Assembly (NCBI RefSeq): GCF_001650715.1
Contig: NZ_LWQT01000098.1
Location: 124,001 to 188,000, forward strand
DNA length: 64,000 nt
Origin: Paramagnetospirillum marisnigri
Lineage (GTDB): Bacteria > Pseudomonadota > Alphaproteobacteria > Rhodospirillales > Magnetospirillaceae
Direction: 5' to 3'
In this document: one piece after another, positions 6,963 to 17,092 of the stretch
Layout: every line of letters begins with the position of its first letter
Numbering within the stretch: position 1 is the stretch's first letter
Made by a program: the position numbers and the translations under genes
The notes under the pieces: generated by a model
Database searches by the model: none
What the model saw: only the letters and a program-made list of their open reading frames with translations
Told to the model about the DNA's origin: nothing

Positions 6963-8255
6963 GTGACGGATACAGGCAAGCGCAAGCGCAATTTCGTGGC
7001 CGCCGTGCTGCTGGCCCTGATCAGTTGGGCGGCCATCTACGCCGCCATTACCGCCTGGCCCAGCCAGGCCAAGAACCGCCCGATCAAGGTCGGCGTGCTG
7101 CACTCTCTGTCCGGCACCATGGCGGTGTCGGAACGTACCGTCGCCGACGCCACCCTGTTCGCCATCGAGGAATTGAATCGCCGGGGCGGTGTGCTGGGGC
7201 GCAAGGTCGAACCGGTGGTGGTGGACGGCAAATCCGACTGGGCGGTCTTCGCCGCCGCCGCCGACCGCCTGATCGCCACTGACAAGGTCTCGGCGGTGTT
7301 CGGCTGCTGGACCTCGGCCTGCCGCAAGACGGTCAAGCCGGTGTTCGAGCGCCGCGACGCCGTGCTGTTCTATCCGGTGCAGTACGAGGGGCTGGAGCAG
7401 TCGCCCAACATCGTCTATACCGGCGCCGCCCCCAACCAGCAGATCATCCCCGCCATCAAATGGAGCCTGGACCATCTCGGTCGCAAGCTGTTCCTGGTGG
7501 GGTCCGACTATGTCTTCCCCCGCACCGCCAACAAGATCATCGCCGCCCAGGCCGCCGCCTTGCAGGGCCTGGTGGTGGGCGAGTCTTACGCGCCCCTGGG
7601 CGACCAGGACTTCGCCGCCATCGTCGCCGAGATCAAGCGCGCCCGCCCCGACGTGATCTTCAACACCATCAACGGCGATTCCAATCTGGGCTTCTTCAAG
7701 GCGCTGCGGGCGGCGGGGATCACCCCCGACCGCATCCCGGTCATGAGCTTTTCCATCGCCGAGGCCGAGGTAAAGGCCATGGGACCAGCCATGCTGGCGG
7801 GCGACTATGCCGCCCGCAACTACTTCCAAAGCGTCGATACCGAGGAGAACGCCGCCTTCGTCTCCGGCTTCAAGGCGCGCTACGGCACCGGCTATGTCAC
7901 CACCGCCCCCATGGAGGCGGCCTATTTCGGTGTCATGCTGTGGGCCAAGGCGGTGGAAGAGGCGGGATCGCCTGATTTCCGCGACTATCGCGCCGCCATC
8001 CGGGGCCAGAGCATGGCGGCGCCAGGCGGCACCGTCACCATCGACCCGGTCAGCCAGCATACCTGGAAGACCGTGCGTATCGGGCGCATCCAGGCCGACG
8101 GCAATTTCGAGATCTTATGGGATTCCCAGCGCCCGGTGCGCCCCGTTCCCTATCCCTCGTTCCTGCCGCGCAGCGACTGGGTGCGCTTCCTCGACCAGCT
8201 TTACGGCGGCTGGGACGGTAATTGGGCGGCCCCCGCCCGCCGGAGCCCGTCATGA
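6963..8255 (+). CDS. UrtA-like periplasmic urea/amide receptor coupled to a sensor kinase
   Basis: A 430-residue periplasmic-binding-protein of the UrtA/AmiC type, clearly paralogous to urtA at 12129: both share [29 protein letters not shown] and YTGAAPNQQ. The N-terminus [23 protein letters not shown] looks like a membrane anchor and not a clean cleavable peptide. The GTG start at 6963 is the earliest sensible one. Its stop overlaps the start of the hybrid kinase by 4 bases (ATGA) and it has no transporter of its own next to it. I infer that it is the ligand-sensing partner of the kinase and reports urea or a short amide to the urt/ure genes downstream. Confidence 0.8.
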   Translation: MTDTGKRKRNFVAAVLLALISWAAIYAAITAWPSQAKNRPIKVGVLHSLSGTMAVSERTVADATLFAIEELNRRGGVLGRKVEPVVVDGKSDWAVFAAAADRLIATDKVSAVFGCWTSACRKTVKPVFERRDAVLFYPVQYEGLEQSPNIVYTGAAPNQQIIPAIKWSLDHLGRKLFLVGSDYVFPRTANKIIAAQAAALQGLVVGESYAPLGDQDFAAIVAEIKRARPDVIFNTINGDSNLGFFKALRAAGITPDRIPVMSFSIAEAEVKAMGPAMLAGDYAARNYFQSVDTEENAAFVSGFKARYGTGYVTTAPMEAAYFGVMLWAKAVEEAGSPDFRDYRAAIRGQSMAAPGGTVTIDPVSQHTWKTVRIGRIQADGNFEILWDSQRPVRPVPYPSFLPRSDWVRFLDQLYGGWDGNWAAPARRSPS

Positions 8256-10984
8256 GCCGCCGCCGCTTCTCGCGCATCAGCCTGGCGGTCGAGATCGGCG
8301 CGGGCTATCTGCTGTTGGGGGTGCTGCCGCTGCTGATGGTGGTCTGGGCCTATTTCAGCGTGTCCGAGGGCACGCTGGAGGAAGAAATCCGCCACAACGT
8401 CGCCTCGCTGGCCGACCAGAAGGCAGCGCGCATCGAGGCCCTGGCCCAGGAACGCCTGCGTGAGATTTCCCTGCTGGCCTATGTCCCCACCGTGGTCGAG
8501 GCCATGACCGCCCTGTCGCCGCCCATGGCCCGGGCCGGGGCCCAGGACCGTTTCCGCCCGCTGCTGACCCGCTTCGCCGACACCTATGGCGCCCGCAACC
8601 TGCTGCTGGTCACCGCCGATGGCGATGTGGCCTTCGCCTCCACCCCCGGCCCGGCCAGCGGCTCGAACCTGCTGGCTGGACCGCTGAAAGGCTCGCTACT
8701 GGCCTCGGTGTTCGACCGCGCCCGCACCTTGCTGGAAAGCGAGATTTCCGATTTCGCCCCCTCGGCCCCCTATGGCGACCCCGCCGCCTTCGTCGCCGCC
8801 CCCATCCTGGACCGGGGCAGCTTGGTGGGGGTGGCGGTGATGGAAATCGACCCCGCCCCCATCACCGATATCCTGGGCGATTACGCCGGGCTGGGCCGTA
8901 CCGGCGAGACCCTGGCGGCCGGGCGGCTGGCCTCGGGCCGCATGGCGCTGTACGGCCCGGTCCGTCACCCCCATGCCTTGGCCGATGACCGCCAGCTGGG
9001 CGCCGCCGATCCCCTGGGCGCCCTGTTTGAACGGGTGTTGCGCGGCGAGCGCGGCGTCGGCTTCGTCCAGGACTATCGCGGCGAGCGGGTGCTGGCCGCT
9101 TGGCGCTACCTGCCCTCGTTCCGCTGGGCGGTGGTGGTCAAGATGGACGTGTCGGAAACCCTGGCCAGCGTCACCCGCCTCCGGGTCACCGGGTTGTGGA
9201 TCGCCGGCATCGTCGCCGTCTGCGGACTGGTGATGGCCACCTTCATGGCCCGCGCCATCACCGGGCCGCTGCACGAGTTGGGACTGGCGACACGACTGCT
9301 GTCACGGGGCGAGTTCGACGAGCCGGTGATGGTGGAGGGCAGCCAGGAAATCGCCGAACTGGCCCATGCCTTCAACGACATGGCGCTGGAGTTGCACGCC
9401 TATCACCGGGGCCTGGAGCGCAAGGTGGCGGAACGCACCCAGGAACTGCGCGAGGCCAAGGACCACGCCGAGGCCGCCACAAGGGCCAAGACCGAGTTCC
9501 TGGCCATGATGAGCCACGAGCTGCGCACCCCCATGAACGGCATCATCGGCATGGCGGAACTGTTGAAGGACCGGGTCGCCGCCGACCCCCAGGCGGCCCA
9601 GTGGCTGGGCACCATCCGCCAGTCGGGCGAGACCCTGACCGTGTTGCTGTCCGACATCCTGGACATGAGCCGGGTGGACGCGGGCGAGGTGGCCTTCGAC
9701 CAGCGCCCCTTCCGCCCCGCCGAACTGGTGGACAGCCTGGTCTCGCTGATGCGGGTGTCGGCCCAGGGCAAGGGGCTCCATATTTCCGCCCGGGTGGCCG
9801 AGGACATCCCCGGCGAAGTGCTGGGCGATCCCGCCCGCCTGCGCCAGATTTTGCTGAACCTGCTGGGCAACGCCATCAAGTTCACCGACACCGGCGCGGT
9901 GGCCATCGCCGTCGATCTGGTGGCTCGCGAGCCCCAGCGGGTGCGGCTGCGCTTCCAGGTCAGCGACAGCGGCATCGGCATCGCCCCCGAAGCCGCAGAA
10001 AGTCTGTTCGAGCCCTTCACCCAGGTGGACGCCACCATCTCGCGCCGCTATGGCGGGGCGGGCCTCGGCCTGTCCATCAGCAAGCGGCTGGTGGATGGCA
10101 TGGGCGGCAGCCTGTCGCTGGACAGCCAGGTGGGCGTGGGCAGCACTTTCACCGTGCTGCTGGATTTCCTGCCCTCGGACGGCGCCGCCAGCGTCGGCGC
10201 CCACGGCGAGGACGACACGCCTATCCCGCCCATGACGGTGCTGATGGTGGAGGACGAGGAGGTCAACCGGCAGGTGCTGTCCGGCCTGCTGGCCCGCGCC
10301 GGACACCGGGTCCATGCCGCCCGCAACGGCGTCGAGGCCCTGGCGGCGGTAGCGGAACACGATTTCGATCTGGCGCTGGTGGATATCCGCCTGCCCGGCA
10401 TGGACGGATTCGAAGCGGCGCGGCGCATGCGCGACGTGGTAGCCAGCCGGGGAAGGACCCTGCCCATGGTGGCGGTCACCGCCAATCTGATGAGCGAGGA
10501 CCTGGAGGCCTGCGCCGAGGCGGGCATGCGCGACGTGGTGGCCAAGCCCATCGACCCCCGCCGCCTGACCCAGGTGCTGGCGGCGGTGTGCTCGGGGCGC
10601 TGGCCCGACTCGCTGCGCGCCGCCGAACCCGAGCCCGAGGGGCCGCTGAACGCCCGCCTGCTCGACGAAATCGCCGACGCCCTGGGCCTGGAGGAGCTGG
10701 AGCGTCTCAGCCTGGTGGCGGAAGCGGCGGTGGAGGCCAGCCTGCAGCGGCTTCGCCGTGCCGCCGAGGCGAGCGACCTCGCCGAACTGGCCGATGCCGC
10801 CCATCGCCTGGCGGGCAGCGCCGGGTCCAACGGCATGGCGCGGCTGCGCGCCCTGGCGAAATCCCTGGAGGCCGAGGCCCGCGCCGGGCAGATCGGCCGG
10901 GCACGCGACCTGGAAGCCGGGCTGGAGGATGCCGCCCGCGCTGGTCTCGATGCGTTGAAGAGCTGGATCAGGCGCCGCGCGTGA
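8252..10984 (+). CDS. Membrane hybrid histidine kinase (sensor-HAMP-HisKA-HATPase-REC-HPt)
   Basis: A 910-residue kinase. TM1 lies at about 10-33, then a periplasmic domain of about 280 residues (Cache-like), TM2 at about 312-334 and HAMP after it. A short coiled coil leads to HisKA with [19 protein letters not shown] (phospho-His at about 425), an HATPase with N box (NLLGNAIKF), G1 (DSGIGIAP) and G2 ([10 protein letters not shown]), a receiver at about 660-780 with [10 protein letters not shown], and an HPt helix with [13 protein letters not shown]. The start overlaps the receptor gene, and the 3' end overlaps the facing response-regulator gene by 17 bases. The order predicts a His-Asp-His-Asp phosphorelay ending on that regulator. 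Confidence 0.92.
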   Translation: MSRRRFSRISLAVEIGAGYLLLGVLPLLMVVWAYFSVSEGTLEEEIRHNVASLADQKAARIEALAQERLREISLLAYVPTVVEAMTALSPPMARAGAQDRFRPLLTRFADTYGARNLLLVTADGDVAFASTPGPASGSNLLAGPLKGSLLASVFDRARTLLESEISDFAPSAPYGDPAAFVAAPILDRGSLVGVAVMEIDPAPITDILGDYAGLGRTGETLAAGRLASGRMALYGPVRHPHALADDRQLGAADPLGALFERVLRGERGVGFVQDYRGERVLAAWRYLPSFRWAVVVKMDVSETLASVTRLRVTGLWIAGIVAVCGLVMATFMARAITGPLHELGLATRLLSRGEFDEPVMVEGSQEIAELAHAFNDMALELHAYHRGLERKVAERTQELREAKDHAEAATRAKTEFLAMMSHELRTPMNGIIGMAELLKDRVAADPQAAQWLGTIRQSGETLTVLLSDILDMSRVDAGEVAFDQRPFRPAELVDSLVSLMRVSAQGKGLHISARVAEDIPGEVLGDPARLRQILLNLLGNAIKFTDTGAVAIAVDLVAREPQRVRLRFQVSDSGIGIAPEAAESLFEPFTQVDATISRRYGGAGLGLSISKRLVDGMGGSLSLDSQVGVGSTFTVLLDFLPSDGAASVGAHGEDDTPIPPMTVLMVEDEEVNRQVLSGLLARAGHRVHAARNGVEALAAVAEHDFDLALVDIRLPGMDGFEAARRMRDVVASRGRTLPMVAVTANLMSEDLEACAEAGMRDVVAKPIDPRRLTQVLAAVCSGRWPDSLRAAEPEPEGPLNARLLDEIADALGLEELERLSLVAEAAVEASLQRLRRAAEASDLAELADAAHRLAGSAGSNGMARLRALAKSLEAEARAGQIGRARDLEAGLEDAARAGLDALKSWIRRRA

Positions 10985-11666
10985 CCTTGGCGGTGAAGCG
11001 GTAGCCGTGGCCGCGACAGGTCTCGATCATGTCGGGATCGTCGAGCTTCTTGCGCAATCGGCTGATCAGGATGTCGACGCTGCGCGGCCCGGCCTCGGTC
11101 TCGGCCGAGCCCAGGGCGTCCATCAACTGGTCGCGGCTCTGGATGCGTCCGGCCCGGTTCACCAGCACCGCCAGCAGGTCGAATTCCGCCGGGGTCAGGT
11201 CGAGGCCTCGCCCCAGCCGGTCCGAGACCGTGCGCTCGGCCCGGTCCAACAGCCAGGGACCGAAGGCGAGCTTGCCCCCTGATCCCGGCGACGGCCCGGC
11301 GCGGCGCTCCAGCACGTTCTTGATGCGGGCCAGCAATTCCCGGGGATAGACCGGCTTGGGCAGATAGTCGTCGGCGCCGATCTCGATCCCCAGGGCGCGG
11401 TCGTCGGGCGCTCCCTTCTCGGTGACCATGATGATGCCGATATCGCCCCTGGCCCGAACCTCGCGCGCCAGGGCGAAGCCGTTGCCATCGGGCAGAGTCA
11501 CGTCCAGCAGGATCAGATCGATGCCGCCATGGCTCAGCCAGGCCCGCAGACCCGCCGCGTCCTCGGCCTGATCGACGCGATAGCCCGCCTTGGCGGCGCA
11601 GGCGGCGATGATGCCCCTGACCGCCTCGTCATCGTCGACCACCAGGATATGCGCGACGTCCGACAT
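10968..11666 (-). CDS. OmpR-family response regulator facing the hybrid kinase
   Basis: A 232-residue regulator. The receiver domain at 1-120 has the acidic pair (VVDDDE), phospho-acceptor [13 protein letters not shown], the Thr switch (MVTEKG) and [11 protein letters not shown]. The C-terminal winged helix is at about 130-228 ([57 protein letters not shown]). The ATG at 11666 gives [14 protein letters not shown]; the open frame further upstream is not protein-like. It converges on the hybrid kinase gene with a 17-base overlap, and its own promoter lies in the same intergenic region as that of urtA. This suggests it controls urt/ure and itself. Confidence 0.92.
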   Translation of the reverse strand: MSDVAHILVVDDDEAVRGIIAACAAKAGYRVDQAEDAAGLRAWLSHGGIDLILLDVTLPDGNGFALAREVRARGDIGIIMVTEKGAPDDRALGIEIGADDYLPKPVYPRELLARIKNVLERRAGPSPGSGGKLAFGPWLLDRAERTVSDRLGRGLDLTPAEFDLLAVLVNRAGRIQSRDQLMDALGSAETEAGPRSVDILISRLRKKLDDPDMIETCRGHGYRFTAKVTRGA

Positions 11667-12128
11667 GGGTCCCCCTTCCCCGGAAAAACACCAGAAACAA
11701 TGGCCACGTATAGTCCAGCTGTCACGACAGAGCTTTTCCGCAGCCCGACCGCCCAACCAGCGACGTCGGATATAGTTATTTTATAGTATTCAGAAATATT
11801 TTAGAAATATAGTTTATGCGGTGCAGCACATTTTTTGAACACATACACAGCTATACCGCAGGCTCCAGAAATACCATGAAATTTGGCTCGACCGCTGTAC
11901 CTTACGGTTAATTCGCTCATTTCCGATATGGCGCAATTTTTTGCCACAATCGCCGTATGAATATTTTTTAGGCATCTGAAATCGGCGCTTGCTTATTTCA
12001 TGGTCGACAACAGCAACAAGATCACGGTCGGACCAGCCAAATTCCAGCAAATTCAACGCCATGGCCAAGCTGGCCCGCTTCTTGCCCTTTCTCCCGGCAT
12101 CGTCAACGTCTCGCACGGGAGACATCAC
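11667..12128. other. AT-rich regulatory region upstream of urtA
   Basis: A 462-base gap between the divergent response regulator and urtA. It contains an AT-rich stretch at about 11765-11860 with repeated AAATAT(T)TTAGAAATAT sequence, unlike the surrounding GC-rich DNA. At 11929-11944 a TGGCGC...TTTGC pattern resembles a sigma-54 site but has 11 instead of 10 bases between GG and GC. No gene was found; open frames here are not protein-like. This is the natural place for nitrogen- or urea-dependent control. Confidence 0.5.
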
Positions 12129-13409
12129 ATGAAATTCGTTCGGGCTTTCGGCGCCGGTCTGCTGGCCGCCGCTTCGCTGCTGCCCTTCTCGTCCGCCCAG
12201 GCCGCGGAAGACACCATCAAGGTCGGCGTGCTGCATTCGCTGTCGGGCACCATGGCCATCTCCGAGACCACCTTGAAGGACACCGTCCTGATGATGGTCG
12301 ACGACATCAACAAGAAGGGCGGCCTGCTGGGCAAGAAAGTGGAGGCCGTGGTGGTCGACCCCGCGTCCAACTGGCCGCTATTCGCCGAGAAGGCGCGCGA
12401 GCTGCTGGAAAAGGAAAAGGTCGCCGCCGTGTTCGGCTGCTGGACCTCGGTGTCGCGCAAGTCGGTGCTGCCGGTGTTCGAGCAGCTGAACGGCATGCTG
12501 TTCTACCCGGTCCAGTACGAGGGCGAGGAAAGCTCGCGCAACGTGTTCTATACCGGCGCCGCCCCCAACCAGCAGGCCATCCCGGCGGTGGACTACCTGA
12601 TGAGCAAGGATGGCGGCGAGGTGAAACGCTGGGTGCTGGCGGGCACCGACTACGTCTATCCCCGCACCACCAACAAGATCCTGGAAGCCTATCTGAAGTC
12701 CAAGGGCGTCAAGGCCGAGGACATCATGATCAACTACACCCCGTTCGGTCATAACGACTGGCAGACCATCGTCGCCGACATCAAGAAGTTCGGCGCCGCT
12801 GGCAAGAAGACCGCCGTGGTCTCCACCATCAACGGCGACGCCAATGTGCCGTTCTACAAGGAACTGGCCAATCAGGGCATCAAGGCTGATCAGATCCCGG
12901 TGGTCGCCTTCTCGGTGGGCGAGGAGGAACTGGCCGGTATCGACACCAAGAACCTGGTGGGCCATCTGGCCGCCTGGAACTACTTCATGTCGGTCAAGGC
13001 GCCCGAGAATGACGCCTTCATCGCCCAGTGGAAGGGCTTCATCAAGAATCCGAAGCGGGTGACCAACGACCCCATGGAAGCCACCTATATCGGCTTCAAG
13101 ATGTGGACCCAGGCGGTCCAGCAGGCGGGCACCACCAATGTGGACGCGGTGCGCCAGGCCATGTACGGCCAGAAGGTCAAGAACCTGACCGGCGGCACCG
13201 CCGTGATGAACACCAACCATCACCTGTCCAAGCCGGTGCTGATCGGCGAGATCCAGGCCAATGGCCAGTTGCAGACCGTCTGGAAGACCAAGGACGTGAT
13301 CAAGGCCGACGCCTGGAGCCCCTATATCCCGGAAAGCGCCAAGCTGAAGGCCGATTGGACCTTCCCCTGGGTCTGCGGCAACTGTGCCGAGCCCAAGTTC
13401 AAGATGTAG
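12129..13409 (+). CDS. urtA: Urea ABC transporter substrate-binding protein
   Basis: The periplasmic urea receptor of the UrtABCDE transporter, 426 residues. It has a signal peptide (MKFVRAFGAGLLAAASLLPFSSAQA-AED) followed by [16 protein letters not shown] and the family blocks [29 protein letters not shown] and STINGDAN. The C-terminus has CGNC. ATG 12129 follows GGGAG a few bases upstream; the longer open frame from 12000 has no leader character. It is the first gene of a same-strand cluster running through ureG. A GC-rich palindrome separates it from urtB and may raise the amount of urtA message relative to the distal genes. Confidence 0.96.
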   Translation: MKFVRAFGAGLLAAASLLPFSSAQAAEDTIKVGVLHSLSGTMAISETTLKDTVLMMVDDINKKGGLLGKKVEAVVVDPASNWPLFAEKARELLEKEKVAAVFGCWTSVSRKSVLPVFEQLNGMLFYPVQYEGEESSRNVFYTGAAPNQQAIPAVDYLMSKDGGEVKRWVLAGTDYVYPRTTNKILEAYLKSKGVKAEDIMINYTPFGHNDWQTIVADIKKFGAAGKKTAVVSTINGDANVPFYKELANQGIKADQIPVVAFSVGEEELAGIDTKNLVGHLAAWNYFMSVKAPENDAFIAQWKGFIKNPKRVTNDPMEATYIGFKMWTQAVQQAGTTNVDAVRQAMYGQKVKNLTGGTAVMNTNHHLSKPVLIGEIQANGQLQTVWKTKDVIKADAWSPYIPESAKLKADWTFPWVCGNCAEPKFKM

Positions 13410-13416
13410 GACAGGT

Positions 13417-13552
13417 GCCCCCACCCCGACCCTCCCCCGCTATCACGGGGGAGGGAGAAGGAAGGGAAAATGCCCTCCCCCGCGACAGCGGATCAGGGAG
13501 GGAAGCAAAAGCCCCCTCCCCCGTGATAGCGGGGGAGGGTCGGGGTGGGGGC
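13417..13552. repeat. Long palindromic repeat with 39-bp perfect arms between urtA and urtB
   Basis: The left arm 13417-13455 and the right arm 13514-13552 are exact reverse complements over 39 bases. Each arm itself contains a CCCTCCCCCG-CTATCA-CGGGGGAGGG hairpin. The 58-base centre is also G/A-rich with further CCCTCCC blocks. The end of the right arm (GGGTCGGGGTGGGGGC) recurs in variant form at 21530-21568 and 31262-31286, so this is a dispersed REP-like family. In the transcript it would form a very stable hairpin 8 bases after the urtA stop. Confidence 0.9.
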
Positions 13553-13596
13553 GGTTCCGCCGGAACCACTTTCGGACTGCAAAGGGAGTTCACCCC

Positions 13597-15174
13597 TTGA
13601 AGATTTTGATCCTTGCCTTGCTGGCGTTCCTGGCCTGCGCCCCCGCCCGCGCCGACGAGTTCTCGGATGCGGTTCGCGCGCTGAACGCCGACAATTTCGC
13701 CGACAAGATCGCGGCGGTGGAAACCCTGGCCGGATTGGGCGACGGCCGCGCCGCCACCATCCTGGAAGCCATGTCCGACGGCAATCTGCTGGCCACCAAG
13801 GACGGCGCCATCCTGATCCAGCGCGCTAGCGGCTTCACCGATGCCCTGACCCAGGCCCCCGCCTCGGGCGAGGGCGCCGAGCCCATCACCGTCAACAACC
13901 GCCTGCGCGGCGCCTTGCGCGGCGCGGTGGGCCGCCTCGGCCTGTTCAGCCCCGATGCAGAGCTGCGCAAGCGCGCCGCCGAGTCGGTGCTGACCTCGCC
14001 CACCCCGGAATCGGCGGGCATGATGCGCCGCGCCCTGGCCAACGAGACCGTGCCCGAGGTCAGAACCCTGCTGGCCCTGGCGCTAGCCAATCTGGACCTG
14101 GCCGACGAGGACCCGGCCCGGCGCCGGGCCGCCGTGGCCGCGCTGAGGGACTCCTCTGATCCCTTGTCGCGCGGCCGCCTACAAGCCATGCTGGAAAACG
14201 AGACCGACTCCGAGGTCAGGGCCGCCGCCGAGAAGGCGGTGTCCGAGATCAATTTCCGCCTGTCGCTGGTCTCCATCGGCGCCAATATCTTCCAGGGCCT
14301 CAGCTTGGGCAGCGTAATGCTGCTGGCCGCCATCGGCCTTGCCGTCACCTTCGGCGTCATGGGGGTCATCAACATGGCCCATGGCGAGATGATCATGCTG
14401 GGCGCCTATACCGCCTTCGTGGTCCAGGAGCTGTTCCGCGCCTTCCTGCCCCCCGGCCTGATCGGCTGGTACCTGCCGGTGGCGGTGCCGGTCGCCTTCG
14501 TGGTCACCTTCCTGGTGGGGGTGGCGCTGGAACGCAGCGTCATCCGCTTCCTCTACGGCCGCCCGCTGGAGACCATGCTGGCCACCTGGGGCATCTCCCT
14601 GATGCTGCAGCAACTGGTGCGGTCCATCTTCGGCGCCTCCAACCGCGAGGTGGCCAATCCCGATTGGATGACCGGCGGCGTCGACCTGATCGGCGGTTTC
14701 ACCCTGACCTATAACCGCGTCGTGATCATCATCTTCTGCATGGCGGTGCTGGGCGCCCTGGCAGCCCTGCTACGCTGGTCCAGTTTCGGCCTGCACATGC
14801 GCGCCGTGACCCAGAACCGCCCCATGGCCTCAGCCATGGGCATCCCCACTGGACGCATCGACGCCGCCACCTTCGGCCTGGGCTCCGGCATCGCCGGAAT
14901 GGCGGGAGTGGCGCTGTCGCAGATCGGCAATGTCAGCCCCAATCTGGGCCAGGGCTATATCGTCGATTCCTTCATGGTGGTGGTGTTCGGCGGCGTGGGG
15001 TCCCTGTGGGGCACCCTGGTGGGAGCCCTGTCGCTGGGCCTGGTCAACAAGATCCTGGAACCCTATGCCGGAGCCATGCTGGGCAAGATCCTGGTCCTGG
15101 TGGTCATCATCCTGTTCATCCAGAAACGCCCAAGGGGCCTGTTCGCCCTCAAGGGCCGGTCGGTGGAATCATGA
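13597..15174 (+). CDS. urtB: Urea ABC transporter permease UrtB
   Basis: An inner-membrane permease of the branched-chain amino acid/urea type, 525 residues. As usual for UrtB it has a signal-like N-terminus (LKILILALLAFLACAPARA), an N-terminal periplasmic helical-repeat domain of about 200 residues, then LivH-type membrane segments from about 225 on (LGSVMLLAAIGLAVTFGVMG, INMAHGEMIMLGAY). I choose TTG at 13597: GGGAG at 13584-13588 is 8 bases upstream and the signal sequence begins there. The longer frame to 13384 reads through the palindrome. It overlaps urtC by 4 bases (ATGA). Confidence 0.94.
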   Translation: MKILILALLAFLACAPARADEFSDAVRALNADNFADKIAAVETLAGLGDGRAATILEAMSDGNLLATKDGAILIQRASGFTDALTQAPASGEGAEPITVNNRLRGALRGAVGRLGLFSPDAELRKRAAESVLTSPTPESAGMMRRALANETVPEVRTLLALALANLDLADEDPARRRAAVAALRDSSDPLSRGRLQAMLENETDSEVRAAAEKAVSEINFRLSLVSIGANIFQGLSLGSVMLLAAIGLAVTFGVMGVINMAHGEMIMLGAYTAFVVQELFRAFLPPGLIGWYLPVAVPVAFVVTFLVGVALERSVIRFLYGRPLETMLATWGISLMLQQLVRSIFGASNREVANPDWMTGGVDLIGGFTLTYNRVVIIIFCMAVLGALAALLRWSSFGLHMRAVTQNRPMASAMGIPTGRIDAATFGLGSGIAGMAGVALSQIGNVSPNLGQGYIVDSFMVVVFGGVGSLWGTLVGALSLGLVNKILEPYAGAMLGKILVLVVIILFIQKRPRGLFALKGRSVES

Positions 15175-16292
15175 CCCTGCATCCCTCGCTCTCCGCCCGC
15201 CTGTTCGCCACCGACGACCGCCGCCTGTGGTGGGGATTGGGCGCCGCCGCCCTGGTGCTGCTGGTGGTGATCCCGGCATTGAACCTGTTGCCCACCCCCG
15301 GCTCGGCCCTGCATGTGCCCAATTACGTGGTGACCTTGCTGGGCAAATATCTGTGCTACGCCACCCTGGCCCTGGCCATGGATCTGGTCTGGGGCTATTG
15401 CGGCGTGCTGTCGCTGGGCCATGGCGCCTTCTTCGCGCTCGGCGGCTATGCCATGGGCATGTTCATGATGCGCTCCATCGGCGCGCGCGGCGTCTATGGC
15501 AATGCCGAGCTGCCCGACTTCATGGTGTTCCTGAACTGGAAAGAACTGCCGTGGTACTGGATGGGCTTCGACCAGTTCTGGTTCGCCGCCCTGATGGCAC
15601 TGCTGGTGCCCGGCGCCCTGGCCTTCGTGTTCGGCTGGCTGGCCTTCCGCTCGCGCATCACCGGGGTCTATCTCTCAATCATCACCCAGGCCATGACCTA
15701 TGCCCTGATGCTGGCCTTCTTCAGGAACGAGATGGGCTTCGGCGGCAATAACGGCCTGACCGACTTCAAGGACATCCTGGGCTTCCCCCTGGCCCAACCC
15801 TCCACCAAGCTGGCGCTTTACCTGTTGTCGGCGCTGGTACTGGGCTTGGCCTTCCTGCTGGTGCGCTTCGTGATCACCTCCAAGCTGGGCCGCATCATGA
15901 TGGCGGTGAGGGATGCCGAAAGCCGGGTGCGCTTCCTGGGCTATTCCCCCACCCATGTGAAGCTGTTCGCCTTCACCTTGTCGGCCATGCTGGCCGGGCT
16001 GGCGGGGGCGCTATATGTGCCGCAGGTGGGCATCATCAATCCCTCCGAGTTCTCGCCCGCCAATTCCATCGAGATCGCCATCTGGGTGGCGGTGGGCGGC
16101 CGGGGAACCCTGGTGGGCGCGGTGCTGGGCGCCTTTGCCGTCAACGGCGCCAAGACCTGGCTGACCGGGGCGGCGCCGGAACTGTGGCTGTTCCTGCTGG
16201 GCGCCCTGTTCATCGCCGTCACCCTGGGCCTGCCCAAGGGACTGTTGGGGCTGTGGGGCCAAATCCGCCGCAAGGAGGTGCGCGATGCTTGA
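15171..16292 (+). CDS. urtC: Urea ABC transporter permease UrtC
   Basis: The second permease subunit (LivM type), 373 residues with about 9 hydrophobic segments. Family blocks are DLVWGYCGVLSLGHGAFFALGGYAMGM, LAFRSRITGVYLSIITQAMTYA and AVRDAESRVRFLGY. The ATG at 15171 overlaps the urtB stop (ATGA). The 3' end overlaps urtD by 8 bases, and the urtD Shine-Dalgarno AAGGAGGTG lies inside the last urtC codons, which argues for tight coupling of permease and ATPase synthesis. Confidence 0.95.
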   Translation: MTLHPSLSARLFATDDRRLWWGLGAAALVLLVVIPALNLLPTPGSALHVPNYVVTLLGKYLCYATLALAMDLVWGYCGVLSLGHGAFFALGGYAMGMFMMRSIGARGVYGNAELPDFMVFLNWKELPWYWMGFDQFWFAALMALLVPGALAFVFGWLAFRSRITGVYLSIITQAMTYALMLAFFRNEMGFGGNNGLTDFKDILGFPLAQPSTKLALYLLSALVLGLAFLLVRFVITSKLGRIMMAVRDAESRVRFLGYSPTHVKLFAFTLSAMLAGLAGALYVPQVGIINPSEFSPANSIEIAIWVAVGGRGTLVGAVLGAFAVNGAKTWLTGAAPELWLFLLGALFIAVTLGLPKGLLGLWGQIRRKEVRDA

Positions 16293-17088
16293 CGACAGCT
16301 TCGAGGTCCAGGTGGACGAGCCCGCCGGTCCCGGGGTTCCGGCGGCAGGCTCCATCCTCTATCTGGACGGCGTCTCGGTCAGCTTCGACGGCTTCAAGGC
16401 GCTCAACTCGCTGTCGCTGATCCTGGCGCCCGGCGAGTTGCGCACCATCGTCGGCCCCAATGGCGCGGGCAAGACCACCATGATGGACGTGATCACCGGC
16501 AAGACCCGCCCCGACGAGGGCGACGTGCTGTTCGACCAGAAGATCGACCTGACCCAGTTGGACGAATCCGAGATCGCCAATCTGGGCATCGGCCGCAAGT
16601 TCCAGAAGCCGACGGTGTTCGAGCATCTGTCGGTGTTCGAGAATCTGGAACTGGCGCTGAAGGCCGACCGGGGCACCTTCGCCACCTTGATGTTCCTGCT
16701 GAAATCCGAACACCGCGACCGCATCGACGCCACCTTGGCCCGCATCGGCCTGGCCGACAAGGCGGTCCAGCGGGCCGGATCGCTGTCCCACGGCCAGAAG
16801 CAGTGGCTGGAGATCGGCATGCTGCTGATGCAGGACCAGCGCCTGCTGCTGCTGGACGAGCCGGTGGCGGGCATGACCGATTCCGAGACCGAGGCCACCG
16901 CCCAGTTGATGCTGGACCTGGCCAAGGACGGCACCCGGTCCCTGGTGGTGGTGGAGCACGACATGGAATTCGTGCGCGCGCTGGGGGCCAAGGTCACGGT
17001 GCTGCACGAGGGCTCGGTGCTGGCCGAAGGCAGCCTGGAGACCATCCAGGCCGATGCCAAGGTCGTCGAAGTCTATCTGGGGCGCTGA
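16285..17088 (+). CDS. urtD: Urea ABC transporter ATP-binding protein UrtD
   Basis: A cytoplasmic ATPase of 267 residues. It has Walker A GPNGAGKTTMMD at about 63-74, the signature SHGQKQWLEIGM, Walker B RLLLLDEPVAGM and the switch His in VVVEHDMEFV. The LivG-type N-terminal extension of about 30 residues before ILYLDGVSVSF is usual for UrtD. The Shine-Dalgarno is near perfect (AAGGAGGTG, 5 bases before ATG). It is followed by urtE after 4 bases. Confidence 0.95.
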   Translation: MLDDSFEVQVDEPAGPGVPAAGSILYLDGVSVSFDGFKALNSLSLILAPGELRTIVGPNGAGKTTMMDVITGKTRPDEGDVLFDQKIDLTQLDESEIANLGIGRKFQKPTVFEHLSVFENLELALKADRGTFATLMFLLKSEHRDRIDATLARIGLADKAVQRAGSLSHGQKQWLEIGMLLMQDQRLLLLDEPVAGMTDSETEATAQLMLDLAKDGTRSLVVVEHDMEFVRALGAKVTVLHEGSVLAEGSLETIQADAKVVEVYLGR

Positions 17089-17092
17089 AGAC

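Noticed and set aside
11929-11944. Sigma-54-like TGGCGC...TTTGC upstream of urtA
   Set aside because: There are 11 bases between the GG and GC elements, while sigma-54 promoters need 10; the reverse strand gives 9.
13417-13552. CRISPR-like appearance of repeated blocks
   Set aside because: The blocks are one inverted pair with an inner hairpin; there are no regular spacers and no cas genes.
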